NCBI GenBank assembly: GCA_022575985.1
Contig: JAKSXM010000040.1
Span: forward strand, 17,874,001 to 17,938,000
Length of the DNA stretch: 64,000 nt
Direction of reading: 5' to 3'
DNA from: Anagrus nilaparvatae
Taxonomy: Eukaryota; Arthropoda; Insecta; Hymenoptera; Mymaridae
In this document: positions 9,671 to 20,980 of the stretch, in pieces
Position numbering within the stretch: the first letter of the stretch is position 1
Layout: each line of letters begins with the position of its first letter
The notes under the pieces: model-generated
What the model was told of the DNA's origin: nothing
The model's input: the letters and a program-made list of their open reading frames with translations, nothing else
Databases searched by the model: none
Program-made: the position numbers and the translations under genes

Positions 9671-11440
9671 TAAATATAATTTTTCAGCAGTTATATCATA
9701 TATTGTTAAATAATAAAATATTACCTCTTAATATAAATATCAAGCAAAACTTCAAAATTTATTAACTGAACACAAGCATAATAAATTTTAGAAGTGAATG
9801 ACCTCTTTTACTTCTGAACACAAGAATGTATCCAAGATCATCCTTGCAAATATATGAAACTTAATGAACACAATTAAATTCCACATATTTACAAACCAGC
9901 TTATTTTTAAGATTTATTCATAAATATTAATTTAATTTATTATTTTTTTATTTATTTTATTCTTTTTATTTAAAAAAATGACGTCAAAAAAAAATAAACA
10001 CACCTATGTAAAAAGATCTTTTTATTTTATAAAAATAGATATATAGTCCAAATATTCTCATCTATCAACAATTTCATACTCGTACATACAGAACATCTGC
10101 ATGCATGAGTTTAAATATGGCTGCCAATATTCAAAAAAATTCCTGAAAATAAAATTTCTGAAAATAAATAAAATTATATGTATTCCAACTCATGTATATG
10201 CCCCCGTATATAGAACACATATATACACGAGCATACACATAAATTAAAAATTAAATTTTCTCATCACTTTAATAATGTAAGTACTTACACACACATACAC
10301 ATTCACACACTTAAAACTAACCTTAAAGTTATCACATCTATTTAAAAAAAAATTAATTTTTTTTTTTTTATTTCATTAAAAAAATTTTCGCATCAAATAA
10401 TTCTTTTTTTTTTTTTTTAATAAAAAGATCACACCAAAATATTGATTTTATTTTTAACAAAAAAATTTTTTTTTTTTTTTTTTTTTTTTAACTAAAATAT
10501 TATTTTTCAAAAAAAAAAAAAAAAAATCACGCCAAAATATTAAATTTTGTTTCTTTTTTTTTTTAATTTTTTAAAGATATCTCATCAAATAAATGTTATT
10601 TACATTTTTATTTTTTTTTTAAAAGGATCACATCAAAAAAATTTTAAATAAAAAAAATTAACCTAAAATATCTCATCAAATCAATTTTAATTAAATTATT
10701 ATATTATTCTTTTAAAAAATAGATCACATCAAATTTTTGTTTCTAAAAAAAATTCCAAAAAAAATAACCTAAAAAAATGACATCAAAATAAAATTTTATA
10801 ATTATGATTATTATTTTTCTTTATACTTCTTTTTTTTATTTATAATAAAAATAACCTTAAAATCTCATCAAGAAAATAAATTGCATTCACGGCCATTTTT
10901 TCAAAATACAAAATTTTATCAAAATAAATAAACTCGTCTATGCCGGTCATTTATCATTTATTTTAAATAATATTCACATCTCATTAATCGACCAAAAAAA
11001 AATCCATAAACTCATCTTTAACGGCCATTTTGTTTGAAAAAAAATTATTATTATTTTTTTATTTATAAAAAAAATGCATCTACAACAATTGTTTTTTTAT
11101 GATAAAATAGGCCATTTTTGTAATAAGTCATCAAAATTAAATTTTTATTTAGCATTAAAAAAATGTCACATCTAAAAAATGTAAAGAGCGGCCTTCATTC
11201 ACATCTTTATTTTTACACTTTTATAATTTTCTCATCTAAGAAATTCGTACCTTTCTTTTCTGTGCCGCTAGCCATTTTTAGCTTTCGTGTTCACTAAAAA
11301 AAATAAACAAGTACTCAACGTCCAAGTTTTTCTTTTTATCGATTTCTTTTTTTTTAAGCACAAAATCACACTTTTTTTTTTAATTTTAATCACTAACACT
11401 TTTTTTTAATATTAACACGCAGCATAAAATTTCAAGCGTG
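9671..11440 (-). other. copia leader/gag-upstream region with GAT-rich degenerate repeats
   Basis: Extremely AT-rich, with long A and T runs. On the minus strand the words GATGTGATC and GATGAGATA alternate about every 45-55 bases between roughly 10380 and 10870. A short frame begins at ATG 11275 (MASGTEKKGTNFLDEK, then a stop) and may be the original gag start. At about 1.7 kb this leader is long for copia, so it may contain another decayed insertion. Confidence 0.4.
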
Positions 11441-11458
11441 TATGGCTGGCCCATAACC
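11441..11458 (-). other. copia primer-binding site (initiator tRNA-Met type)
   Basis: GGTTATGGGCC on the minus strand immediately follows the LTR end (ACTCCGATA). It is complementary to the anticodon-arm region of initiator tRNA-Met, as in Drosophila copia. A one-base difference after GGGCC suggests decay. Confidence 0.65.
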
Positions 11459-11579
11459 TATCGGAGTTACTATTATATAATAAATACTAACACTAATTTA
11501 TTATTAATATATAATTTTTTATTTAAATTCGCATCTATTATTAATTATTAATACGCATCTATTATTATATTTAATTTAA
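11459..11579 (-). repeat. copia 5' LTR, 3' part
   Basis: The distal 121 bases of the LTR, ending ACTCCGATA next to the primer-binding site. Its other 155 bases (15669-15823) lie beyond the inserted LINE. Removing the insertion and one copy of the target duplication gives an LTR of about 276 bases. Confidence 0.65.
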
Positions 11580-12624
11580 CTCCGCTGTACCGGTCCCAAG
11601 CCCGGAGCCTCATAAGGCTGAGGAAGGAGGAGGGTGGTTCAGGCCGCCTTTTTTCAAGGTTGAACTAGAATCAAGGATATAGGATATAGCTCTCTGGAAC
11701 AACTGAGGCTGCCCTATAAATCGGGTCTCATGCCTTGCATTTCTCCGGGGACATGCTCTATGCTTTATCCCATGTGTGCATGTTAGGAATGCCGCAGACT
11801 GCTCATAGTTAGTCTATAAGTGGTTCTGGAATAACTGAGGCTGCCCTATAAACCGGGTCTTATGCCTTGTCTTTCCCTCGAGCATTCTTGACAAGCATGC
11901 AGCCGCAGACTGCTATCCTAAACTATCCTTGAGGAAGAGGCATATTAAAGGGGCTCCAAGGATTTCTCCAACCTAAGTGCGATATAAGCCACATACAGGG
12001 TTGCCTTAGACCTGACGTATTGGCTCTTAGCATGGGAGAATTCTACCTCGAGCACAGCGACGTAGCCGATTAAAGGTAGTCGCGAGTCCCGCTAAATCAT
12101 GACTGCAGGTTGTATTTTCTGGTTTAGTAATGTGTGAAGGTGATGGGTTATTGGGTTATTGGGAAGTGGCATTGCCATCAGACAATGAGGAGCAATCCTC
12201 CATTCTGTAGGGGATCTATCTATGGAATCAATGCCGTCTGGTTCCAGAGTAAAATCTGACATCAGCCCTCATGACTCCACTGGTAGATGCCTGACCTGTT
12301 CTATGACAGGTATAAAACATTGTGGAATGGTAGCAAACATAGAGGTGGAAACACTTCGCCTGTTAGTTTGAGGATTGGTGTTCCCTCGCGTCACCGCCTC
12401 TCAATCGAAGTCTGTTACATGCCGGATTAATAATCGTATGTGATGTCATCAGACATGGTGGTGAAAACCCCCCGATCTGTAGGAATATTATTACTGGATG
12501 GAAGCTGGAAGCTGATAGATACTCTCTGTCAGCGACTAACATAAATCCTTTAATAATACTCTGAAGGGTACTCTTACCCAACTAAGGGCCCTTTGTCCAG
12601 GGACACAGGCTTATTTTATGTACA
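11580..12624 (+). other. R1-clade LINE 5'UTR with ~130-bp direct repeat
   Basis: Starts CTCCGCTGTACCGGTCCCAAGCCCGG. A block beginning CTGGAACAACTGAGGCTGCC (about 11693) and containing GCCGCAGACTGC recurs from about 11825 as CTGGAATAACTGAGGCTGCC. Such repeats in LINE 5'UTRs often have promoter roles; that is inference here. Confidence 0.6.
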
Positions 12625-14561
12625 ATGCTAAATAAATACAGTGAATTACCCCAGGTTGATCCCTTTCTTACAGAGGATAATTCAACCTCTGATTCCGATC
12701 AAGTGAAAGCCTTGATGGTCAGAGCCGGAGACACGGATTCTGGGGGTCTCCAATTTAGCATTTCTCAGCAGCAAGGGCAGAACACCACGCCCACAGAGCA
12801 ACAACATCTAGCTCTAATTAATGCTGAAAAAAAGACGGCAAAGGTAGTCTTAACTAGGCTAGAGGTCGAGGATTCCTCCCGCAATTCCTCAATGGAAGGT
12901 GATATATGCGCAAAATGTGGCGCCCAAAAAGGTTCAAGCAACAGCTTGATACGGCCTTCTATTCTGATGGACCAGAGGTCATATTCGTTGCCTAATGTTA
13001 GCAAAGTTGGGCTTGATGACGTAGGCAAGAGGGAAGAAAATATAGAAAGATATCTCCGAATATCAAAGGACTATAACAAGGCGTGCATTGAAATCCACTC
13101 AAACATGGAGAGAGATATTACTCAGATGAGAGACTCAGTCAAAGTACAGAAGAACTGTAATATGACAGTCAAAAAAGGCATAGCTGAGTTTGAAAAATAT
13201 TTAGCCAGGCTTAAGACAATTTTTGAACTGCAACAGGAGCTTTTAAATGGAAAACAAAAACCCGATATTCCTATAGAGGAAGCCTCAGGGGTTATGACTG
13301 GAAAAGGAAAGAAGAGGGCTCGGACTGCGTCCCAAAGCCCACCCGGAAAGGAGAATACAAAAAAGAGACCAGCGCAGAAAACGTCCCCGGAACTCCCTCT
13401 AAGGAAGACCTTCGCTAATGCAGTGATGTCTCCTCCGAAAGATATGGTTCAGGAGGTAAATCAGTTAGCTTCTGGCAAGCAGACGCAGCCAAAAGATGTA
13501 GCTACAGATACCTCCCCTCCAGACGAGGATGATTTCGTCGCTGTTAAAAGCAAAGGTCAAAGAAAAAAGGAAAAGAAGAAAAAGAAAAAAGAGTTTGAAA
13601 GAAAGGAGGCAGAGGCTCGTAAAATCCAAGAGCAGGAACAGAAGAAGCAGCAGGAGAAGCAACAGCCAAAAATAACTGCAGCGGCAGCAAACCTGCGGCA
13701 GGGGGCAGAAAATAAAAGAAGCAAAAAGAAAAAGCCGCAGAAGAAGGAAGCAGATGGCGTATCCCCTCCTTCCGAGGCGACAGAAAAAGGCAGGAGAAAG
13801 AAGCGCCAGAACCGGCGCATAAGGATCTCTAAGCGTAAGGAGGCTCTAATAATAAAGCCTCCTGAAGGGAAGTCTTATGCAACAGCCCTGCTGGAGATCA
13901 AAAGAGGTGTCCAACTAAAAGATTCAGGGACTGAGGTTCACCGAATCCAGAAAACCCAGGATGGGAGCGTCCTAATAGAGCTGAGCTCGTCGAAAGACCG
14001 GCAAAAACTATTAGACGCTGTCAAGACGGTCGCAGGCCCAGAAAGTACAGTCAAGGAACTGATTCCCCACCTAACCGTGGAAATCAGAAGCCTAGATGGT
14101 ACTACTGGTAGCGACGAAGTGAGGCAGGTGATAAAGGAGGCACCAAGCTGCAGAACGATGACGACATAAAAGTCGCCATCTTCAAGGCTAAAGGCACTAA
14201 GGCGGATATGGCGGTCGTAGACCTACCAGAAGCCGCCGCACTAAAATTGACCAAAAAAGGCCGGCTAAATAATGGCTGGTCTAATTGGCAAGTGCGCTTA
14301 AGAGCCGAGGTTACACGGTGCTTTAAGTGTCTTAGTTTCGGCCACAACCAGTGGTCATGTAAGGGCATGGACCGAAAATTTGCGTGTTTTAAATGTGGCG
14401 TTCAAGGCCACAAGTCAGAAAATTGTCCTGTGGGAAAAGCAGAACGCTTCCTCTGCAGGGAAAGAGCTGACAAGGCCAAGACCGACCACCTTCCAGGATG
14501 CGGAGCATGTAAGTGTTATCGGGAGGCACTTACTGCAAGGAAGATAAAGTGTTATCGGTAA
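12625..14561 (+). pseudogene. R1-clade LINE ORF1 (gag-like), one frameshift
   Basis: The first frame (12625-14169, 514 codons) has an acidic N-terminal part, a helical middle (about residues 135-210) and a very Lys-rich basic stretch (about 300-400, KEKKKKKKEFERKEAEARK). Near 14140-14150 it shifts frame: the continuation is read in the third frame up to 14561, where RCFKCLSFGHNQWSC and CFKCGVQGHKSENC form two CCHC zinc knuckles (C-x2-C-x4-H-x4-C) and a third Cys cluster follows (GCGACKCYREAL). ORF1 proteins of this clade bind element RNA and form the ribonucleoprotein. The frame overlaps ORF2 by about 49 bases, a usual layout. The single-base frameshift inactivates the knuckles. Confidence 0.8.
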
Positions 14562-15241
14562 TGTTCGGAGTCCTTCAAGGGAATATGAACAAAACCATTC
14601 TTGCTGACCTTTTGCTCGATCAGCTCGCAGGCGAGACAGACTCTAGCGTCGTCTTGCTATCCGAGCCGCTTCGCAATAGGAACCAGCAATTCTGGTTAAC
14701 CGATGACACAGGCCGGTGCGCTATATGGCTACGAGGTCGTGCTCAGACGTCTATGTCACGACATGGAAAAGGCAATTGCCACGTCTGGGCAAAGTGCGGT
14801 GATACAACTTTCATTAGTTGTTATTTGTCACCGAATGACACTATTGGGGTGTTCACCGCAAAGCTGGCCTCATTGGAGGAAACGATAAGGGAAGTCTCTG
14901 GCAATATCATATTTGCTGGGGACTTAAATGCCAGGGCCGTGGAATGGGGAATGCCAACCACGAACCGTAGGGGAACGTTGATCCTAGAGATGGCTGCTAG
15001 AACTGATCTGGTGGTCATGAACTCTGGGAACAATCCAACCTACGTAAGGCCAGGCTTTGGCGAATCAATCCCTGATGTCACTTTTGCCTCGGCCGGGCTT
15101 GCAGGAAGAGTGGGTGGCTGGAGGTTGATGGATGGAGCCAATGGCAGCGATCATAGCTGGATACCGCTGAGCACACCTTTTTTGGGTGTCCTCGCTTCGC
15201 TGAAGGGCAACCGCCCTTCGATGAATGGAGGCCGGAAGTAG
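14513..15241 (+). pseudogene. R1-clade LINE ORF2: AP-endonuclease domain joined out of frame to the tail
   Basis: Residues 21-215 are an APE-type endonuclease: LQGNMN (21-26, Asn), SEP (50-52, catalytic Glu), YLSPND (104-109), GDLNARAVEWG (136-146), RRG (152-154), PDVTFAS (187-193) and GSDHSW (211-216). This domain nicks target DNA to prime reverse transcription. Directly after SDHS the sequence jumps to the extreme C-terminal region known from the second copy (AGCTGGATACCGCTGAGCAC, 15155-15174) but in another frame, so the protein ends at codon 242. The whole RT domain is deleted. AGCTGGATACC appears at the junction, suggesting microhomology. Confidence 0.8.
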
Positions 15242-15243
15242 TC

Positions 15244-15653
15244 GTCCCGGAAATGCTGCGCAGTGCCGCTAACTGGTACAGTGTGGCAGAGTACGTACGG
15301 GCGACACTGATTGGAAAAAAGGAGGAAGGTTTCCTCTCGTAGGAAAATCTCCTCCTTTATTGACAGGGTATGGCGAAGAAATGCCTGGGCTGCATTGTTT
15401 CCGGACCGAAGTAATACCTAAACAGGGAGTCCCGGTCCGGATTCTATGATATTGTCATAAATGCAGGAGGGTGGGGAGTTAAGTGGGTATTGTAATTCCT
15501 CAATTGTGTATATCTGGGCAACCCCAGATATAAATTTGAGGTTGAGTCGCACATAACCATACAGTACGCGTGTATGGTATGCGTAAATGCATTCTCCTCG
15601 TCCTACGAAAAAGACCCCTTCTTGAAGGGGCCCAAAAAAAAAAAAAAAAAAAA
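15244..15653 (+). other. R1-clade LINE C-terminal remnant and 3'UTR with terminal hairpin
   Basis: Encodes, out of frame with the upstream ORF, the tail VVVPEMLRSAANWYSVAEYV seen in the second copy, followed by a 3'UTR. The 3'UTR closes with CCCCTTCTTGAAGGGGCCC (15615-15633), a hairpin, directly before poly(A). The same hairpin precedes poly(A) in the copy at 47236-49464, so it is a conserved 3' structure, possibly recognised by the reverse transcriptase. Confidence 0.7.
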
Positions 15654-15668
15654 TTATATTTAATTTAA

Positions 15669-15823
15669 TATCAATCAAAATACAACGCGTCAATACATAT
15701 CAATAACATAAGAAGTGCACTGCACAATGTCGGACGAACGACTGACTTCGTTTGCTCTCCCTCTTCTTTAACTTATAGTAAAAATAATTGACAATAGAGA
15801 GCGCCACTAACTTGACTCCAACA
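15669..15823 (-). repeat. copia 5' LTR, 5' part
   Basis: Begins TGTTGGAGTCAAGTTAGTGG at 15823 on the minus strand, the usual TG start of copia LTRs. It is interrupted at 15668 by the target-site duplication of the R1-clade LINE. The matching 3' LTR is not in the window. Confidence 0.65.
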
Positions 15824-16920
15824 TTTTTTATTATTGACTGAATTTGAGCTGCTGTCCAAAAACTTAAAATTTTTTAAAAAATACACGATTTTACCCAACT
15901 TTGTCAGGGCAAAACATAAACAATAATTACCCGATAGGGCCAAAAATTGCTGGACATATTTAGGAACATGTTTTCTGACTTTTCACCAAAGGATTTTTTT
16001 TTAGAAGCAACTCAGCCCAGATGGCGCTAAAAATTTGGCATGAAAAATTTTGGAAAAAAAATTATTTTTCCCATAATTTTTTTCTGGTTATTTTAAACGG
16101 TTCTAGGTGGTCTCAAAATTTTCCCAATTTTATCATCTTGCAAAATGATAAGAATAATTTTTTTTGCGAAAATAATATTTTTCCAGATTTTGACGCCAGA
16201 ACGATCCGGTTTCTTAATTTTTCGTTAAACAACCATTTTTGCCTTGCCATATCTCCTTATTAATATTAATCTTACGAAAAAAAAAATTGCTTTATTTGTC
16301 AACGAAAATAATTTAAATTAGTAATGTATAATTATTTTTGTAATACTACCAGATTTTAAGTAAAATTAAAAAATCTTTAAAAAATTAAAAATTTATTTGG
16401 CAAAAATCACACTTTTTATTGCGCTATAACTCGGAAGGGGTGCATTTTTATGAAAAATTGCCATCAATTTTTTTATTTTAAAAATGCTAAGATATCGATT
16501 GGTTACGTTATTTTTTTTCAACTCCCCCTAAATGAATTACACCTAACCCCCCCCCTAAAACCACCAAGCCGCTCCTACCCTTTTTGCAACTATTGGAAGT
16601 TGTTTACTTTGGTAGTGGGCACCTTTCTAAACAAAATTCATGTTACATCAAGTATCTACTACTTGACTCAAATTACTGCTACCAGATTTTACCTCCTTTC
16701 CTGTAGTAAGGTATGTAAGGGTCGATTTTTACACACAAATATTTTTTATAGGTTGCCGTAAATTTTATTTATTATTATAAAAAGAATAAATTTTACCATT
16801 TTGATTCTATAAATTATTTTATGATTTAAAGTTTATTATTATTATACTATTATGACCAATAAATTGTTTAGTAATATTGAATATTATATGGCAAAATAAT
16901 ATACATGTTATTTTTCTATT
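15824..16920. other. Non-coding, repeat-like stretch
   Basis: No gene supported. Two frames (16021-16263 and 16450-16761) are low-complexity and look like chance. A C-rich stretch (CCTAACCCCCCCCTAAAACC) sits near 16540. Probably old transposon sequence. Confidence 0.4.
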
Positions 16921-16923
16921 TAT

Positions 16924-17531
16924 AGTAGAGAAAATTATTACAGCAAAAAGATGTAATTCTCCGTCTTCCACCAACAACAAAAAGTGACCCAAATTTTTGT
17001 GAAATTCGCTTCATCACTACGTTAGCTAAAAAGTTGTGGTTTCAATAGTTTGTGGACGAATCCAGTAATTGGGTTGGTTCGCCCCATTGTGGGGGTCAAA
17101 AAAAAAATTTTACAAAAAGCAATATGAATCGATTAATTTTTTCATTTTAAAAAGAAAAGGTGAATATGAATTTTTTTAATTCAATGTACTCTTTTCAAGT
17201 TACAACCCTTAAAATTTAAATTCTTTTGAATGAAATACTTAGAGTAATCAAAGTTCTAAGGGCTGTAACTTGAAAGTTGTGCATTTAATCAAAAAATTCA
17301 TATTTAGCTTTTCATTTTAGAATGCCTAAATTAATTGATCCTGATAATTTTTTAAATAATTTTCTTTTGCCCCCTCCAAAAAAGGGCAAACCAACCCCAA
17401 TGGGGCTTTGTCCAAATATTTTTGAAACCGCAACTTTTTAGCTAAGGTAGTGCTAAAGCTTTTCACAAAAATGTAGGTCACTTTTTGTTGTTGGTGGAAA
17501 ACGGGCAGGGTCTGTAATTATTTACTCTACT
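16924..17531. mobile_element. Foldback element A (~610 bp, long inverted repeats)
   Basis: Left arm starts GTAGAGAAAATTATTACAGC. The reverse complement of the right arm reads GTAGAGTAAATAATTACAG, then both share CCACCAACAACAAAAAGTGAC and TTAGCTAAAAAGTTG. Arms of about 250 bases surround a centre of ~100 bases. The flanks fit a TA target duplication. No coding capacity. Confidence 0.75.
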
Positions 17532-17534
17532 ATT

Positions 17535-18734
17535 ATTTCGTATATGATGATTTTTTTGTCGTTTAAAAGATCTATTTACTCACGCTTTAAAAAAGCAATA
17601 AAGCAATATGTATATCTATAAATTAGATACTATAAAGCTGATTGAAAGCAGATTTTATATACTTTCTTTCCTTTTCTTTGATTTTACATTGATGAATATT
17701 TACCTATTGACGCACTATAATCTATTGACTCATGAAACTCATTATAGTAAATTGTATTATCTTAATATAAACTGGAAAAAAAATTGTATGTATTTAATTT
17801 CTATATTTTCTTTCTTATTTTATCTGTTATCACATGTATGTATGAAAGATTAACGTATTTACTGTAACAGATTGAAAGAGTATACTGTTTTTGATTTTCA
17901 AGATAAAGATAATTATTATTATTATTATTATTTAAAAACCAATGTTTGTGTATGACTTTTGTTTCTTGAATAGATTTATAATATTGGTATATAGTGCAAT
18001 CAATAAAGTAAATTGACGAAAAATGAATTTGCAAATAAAGTGACAAATTCGTATTAGGAACTGCTAACTTTAGTTTCACTACAGAATTTAAATAATCTAT
18101 GTATTTTGTAAAATGCTTATATTAACCCCAAAATGGGGGCATTTTTTTGTGTATATTTTTTAATTGAAAATGTAAATATAATACAAATACCCCAGTGTTA
18201 AGCGGTACGAACTTAACCAGTGATTATTTGGCTCTGTTTAGTTACTTTTTTTTTTTTAACATTCTTTACCTCTATTTTTGGGACCCCTATTTTTCATCAA
18301 TTTTATTAATAGTATTATTATTATATTTATTTATTTTTTTTTATTGTTTATGTTTCTATTAATATTATTTGTAGCCTCAAATATTAAGAGCATTGAATTA
18401 CAACCAAAAAATATAATTTTACTATGTAAAGCATTTGCCAGAAAAGGCAGCTGAACAAAATAGGAGCAGAAAAGAATATAGTACTTTAAAAAATGTATAC
18501 GCACTGGCCTTTGTAGAAGGTATTGTTTTTAATTTTGTATAATAATTAATTTATCAAAAGACCTTAATCCACGCCAAATTGTGAATTGTATTGAATATAA
18601 AAAATTTAATACTTCAATTATATTAGAATTAATATTTTAAATACTTCACACCGCTTTTGAAAGAATAAGAAGTTGGGTAAAAATGGATCCTCACTGTATA
18701 TTATTTTTGTCCTTGGTTTACAGGTGTAAGAAGC
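17535..18734. other. AT-rich intergenic DNA
   Basis: No exon or repeat family recognised apart from (ATT)n at 17911-17930. The ORFs present are low-complexity. Confidence 0.4.
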
Positions 18735-19229
18735 ATGCAAATCTCAGAATGGAAGTCCAGCATTTCATCCGCAACGCAAAACTTCTGCAATCAACAAACA
18801 AGGAATTCTACACAAGTAACCTTCACAATATTTAACTCAACAAAAAGACTTCACCTTTTCAATGACGGCTTCCAAAAATTGTACAGCACTCAAGCCCTAC
18901 TGATAAACGTTGTGGACGACATCTGTAGATAATATCAAGATGGATACGTCATTATCCTGTGAATGCTAGATTTTGTCAGTTATCAATTTGTTGCTTTTCC
19001 AAAGCACAGTAGACTGGTTCTCGATCTGTCCTTCAACAAAACTCAATCCGTCATAGCAGATTAAAAAACTTCATCGGCAGAAGCAGTAAAAAAGGAGTTC
19101 CTTAATATACTTAGTATTGGGCTCCCTATTGTTCTTGATGTATATGAATGACATTGGCTCGTGCATCCTATATGCCAAAAGATTAGTCTTTGCCGATGCC
19201 CTACAATTTGTAGATAAAAATTATTAACT
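18735..19229 (+). pseudogene. LINE reverse-transcriptase fragment, degenerate
   Basis: Translating with frame changes gives RT-like blocks: LSFNKTQSVI and KKGVP (around 19035-19105), then GSLLFLMYMNDIGSC and LVFADALQFVD (19121-19220). The last corresponds to the (Y/F)ADD catalytic motif, here FADA, with the second Asp lost. Stops interrupt QGS. The upstream part (18735-18930) has an open frame with no clear match and may be the preceding RT region. Clade uncertain (Jockey/CR1 style). Confidence 0.6.
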
Positions 19230-20063
19230 AAATTGTGAGGTTACAATAGTTTATATAATTTTTGTAAAAAATATTTCTTTAAATATCTTGATAAATTGAG
19301 AAAAATAATGTTAGAAAATGTTTATTGTTTATTCTTAATATGCAATATAATTATTAGGTTATTTTTTTTCTTATTTTATGAACTTGCTTTTCTTTATGGT
19401 TTTTATTCATCTTACTCTTGATGAATACTTTTATTGCTTTTATTGTGTTTGTATTTTAACGTTCCGCTAGAATATGGGCGCATAAACTTTACGAATGGTA
19501 GGTACGAGAGACTGAAAAAACTCTATGTCAAATGTTTTCTTCGGATTTAAATCACCCCATTAGGTGAAATTCGCCCCCCCCCCATAGGCTAACCTAACCT
19601 AAATCCTAGGGGTGCCTTTATAACAATAAATGGGTTTAAAATGAAAACGGGGCAATTTAAAATTTTTTGTCAGATGCCCCTTCAATATGGTTACGGCACC
19701 CTTCAGTTTTTGTAATTTTTCATATACTGGTGGGTCGAAAAATCTTTTTTCGCTGCGCGTCACGATAAGAAAAACAAATTGTCTCCCCGGTAACCTTTAA
19801 TGATCTCAAAGAAAATAATTGTAGCCCTGTTCCTACAAAACTTTGTCCCAATTTTTTAGTTTTAAAAATTATAATATTACAATCGCACATAATAATTTTG
19901 ATATTTTATTCGAAAAATAATTCAATAGAAACAATTATTGACTATTTTTAAATAAATCAAAACGATACTTCCAAGATCAGGAAAAAAAATCTAACTTAAA
20001 AATCGCAGCTGTGTCTAGATACTCGTAGACTCATATTTTATTTTGTTTTAAATGCTAAAAAAA
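19230..20063. other. Intergenic DNA without recognised genes
   Basis: Contains a C-run (near 19575) and CCTAACCTAA. No open frame, no convincing exon. Confidence 0.4.
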
Positions 20064-20600
20064 ATAAGATAAGATAAGATAAGATAAAATATGCTTTATT
20101 TGTTCAGTACAAAATTATGTATACATGATAATAACATTTATAAATAAATTCAAATTCTATAACAATATTAATAACAATAAATAACTAGAAATTGTACAAC
20201 AATTTTAATATTTACACTAGGTAAAAGTAGAATAAAAAATAAAATAAATTTAATCAATCTTTAACACAATAATGTTATAAATATATATCAAAAAATAGAA
20301 TAAATTTAAAAAGTAGAATAAATTAAAAATAGAGCCATTTAATAAAAATATGAAATTATGACAATGCAGGTTTGTTGTATAAATATTACGATGATAAAAT
20401 CATCACAGTCCAAGTAACAGTCAAGTCAGTGTTAAAATACTGAGTGATCAAATGTATGATTTGAAGATCTTAAATAACTGAGAAGTGCTGATTTGAAGGA
20501 GTTAATTGAGGGAAGGAATCTGATAGTAGTTGGTAGTGAGTTCCACCCTTTAACACCCTGTATTTGGAAAGAAGAGTCACGAGTCAAGAGTCAAAAATGT
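20064..20600 (-). mobile_element. 5'-truncated LINE 3' end with (TTATC)n tail
   Basis: On the minus strand an open stretch reads FQIQGVKGWNSLPTTIRFLP, INSFKSALLSYLRSS, ending at a TAA (20432-20434). The WNSLP..I..INSFK..L..YL pattern is the extreme C-terminus of many CR1/Jockey-like LINE polymerases. A ~350-base AT-rich 3'UTR follows and ends in AATAAAGCATATTTTATCTT with about four TTATC repeats (20064-20086), a microsatellite tail rather than poly(A). Only the last part of the element is present. Confidence 0.75.
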
Positions 20601-20976
20601 TTATGATAAAGCAATGAAAATAATACTACTATTAATACATTGTACCTTTATTGTAACTTTAAACAGGTAAAGCTAAATTTATTGGGAGAGCGGACTTTAA
20701 CGGTAACATACATATTGTATCCCTTTTTTGGTCAATTTAAACTACAATTTTATTACTTGAAAGCATAACAAAATCTACTTCTGAGGACAATGACATATAA
20801 ATTTCACTATATTTTCCCAGACATCAACCGTATGAGAAATAAATGTTAAAAAGAAAATCTTGAATGAATTACTATTTATTAAACACTACATTTTTTTAAT
20901 GCAGGTTATGAAATTTGCATAATACAGAGAATCGTCTATACTACAAAATTTATAACTTTTATCTCTGAAATGTCTA
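20601..20976. other. Intergenic DNA
   Basis: AT-rich, nothing recognised. Confidence 0.4.
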
Positions 20977-20980
20977 TTAT

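Larger units (their letters stand above)
11580..15653 (+). mobile_element. R1-clade LINE, internally deleted, with target duplication
   Basis: GC content rises sharply at 11580. Both ends are defined by a 15-base direct repeat, TTATATTTAATTTAA, at 11565-11579 and 15654-15668, and the element ends in a poly(A) run (15634-15653). Order: 5'UTR with internal repeats, ORF1 (gag-like, two CCHC knuckles), ORF2 endonuclease, then a deletion that removes the whole reverse transcriptase and joins to the C-terminal tail and 3'UTR. The 3' 400 bases are nearly identical to the second copy at 47236-47860 (minus). It lies inside the copia LTR, so it is younger than the copia insertion. Non-autonomous and dead. 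Confidence 0.85.
5863..15823 (-). mobile_element. Decayed copia-type LTR retrotransposon, 3'-truncated
   Basis: Reading on the minus strand: 5' LTR starting TGTTGGAGTCAAG at 15823 and ending at 11459; primer-binding site GGTTATGGGCC at 11458 downward; a leader; gag remnants; GAG-pre-integrase; and integrase core. Homology stops near 5863, just after a WIKA motif that would begin the reverse-transcriptase part, so RT, RNase H and the 3' LTR are absent. The PBS matches the anticodon-arm half of initiator tRNA-Met, the priming style known from Drosophila copia. The 5' LTR is split by an R1-clade LINE (11580-15653). Multiple frameshifts and stops show that it is dead. Confidence 0.75.

Noticed and set aside
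12765..13820. Minus-strand ORFs across the LINE ORF1
   Set aside because: Shadows of the Lys-rich ORF1; Phe/Leu-rich composition is the complement of AAG/AAA codons.
19580..19615. CCTAACCTAA as an insect telomeric (TTAGG)n relic
   Set aside because: Only two imperfect units, no array; chance or part of a dispersed repeat.
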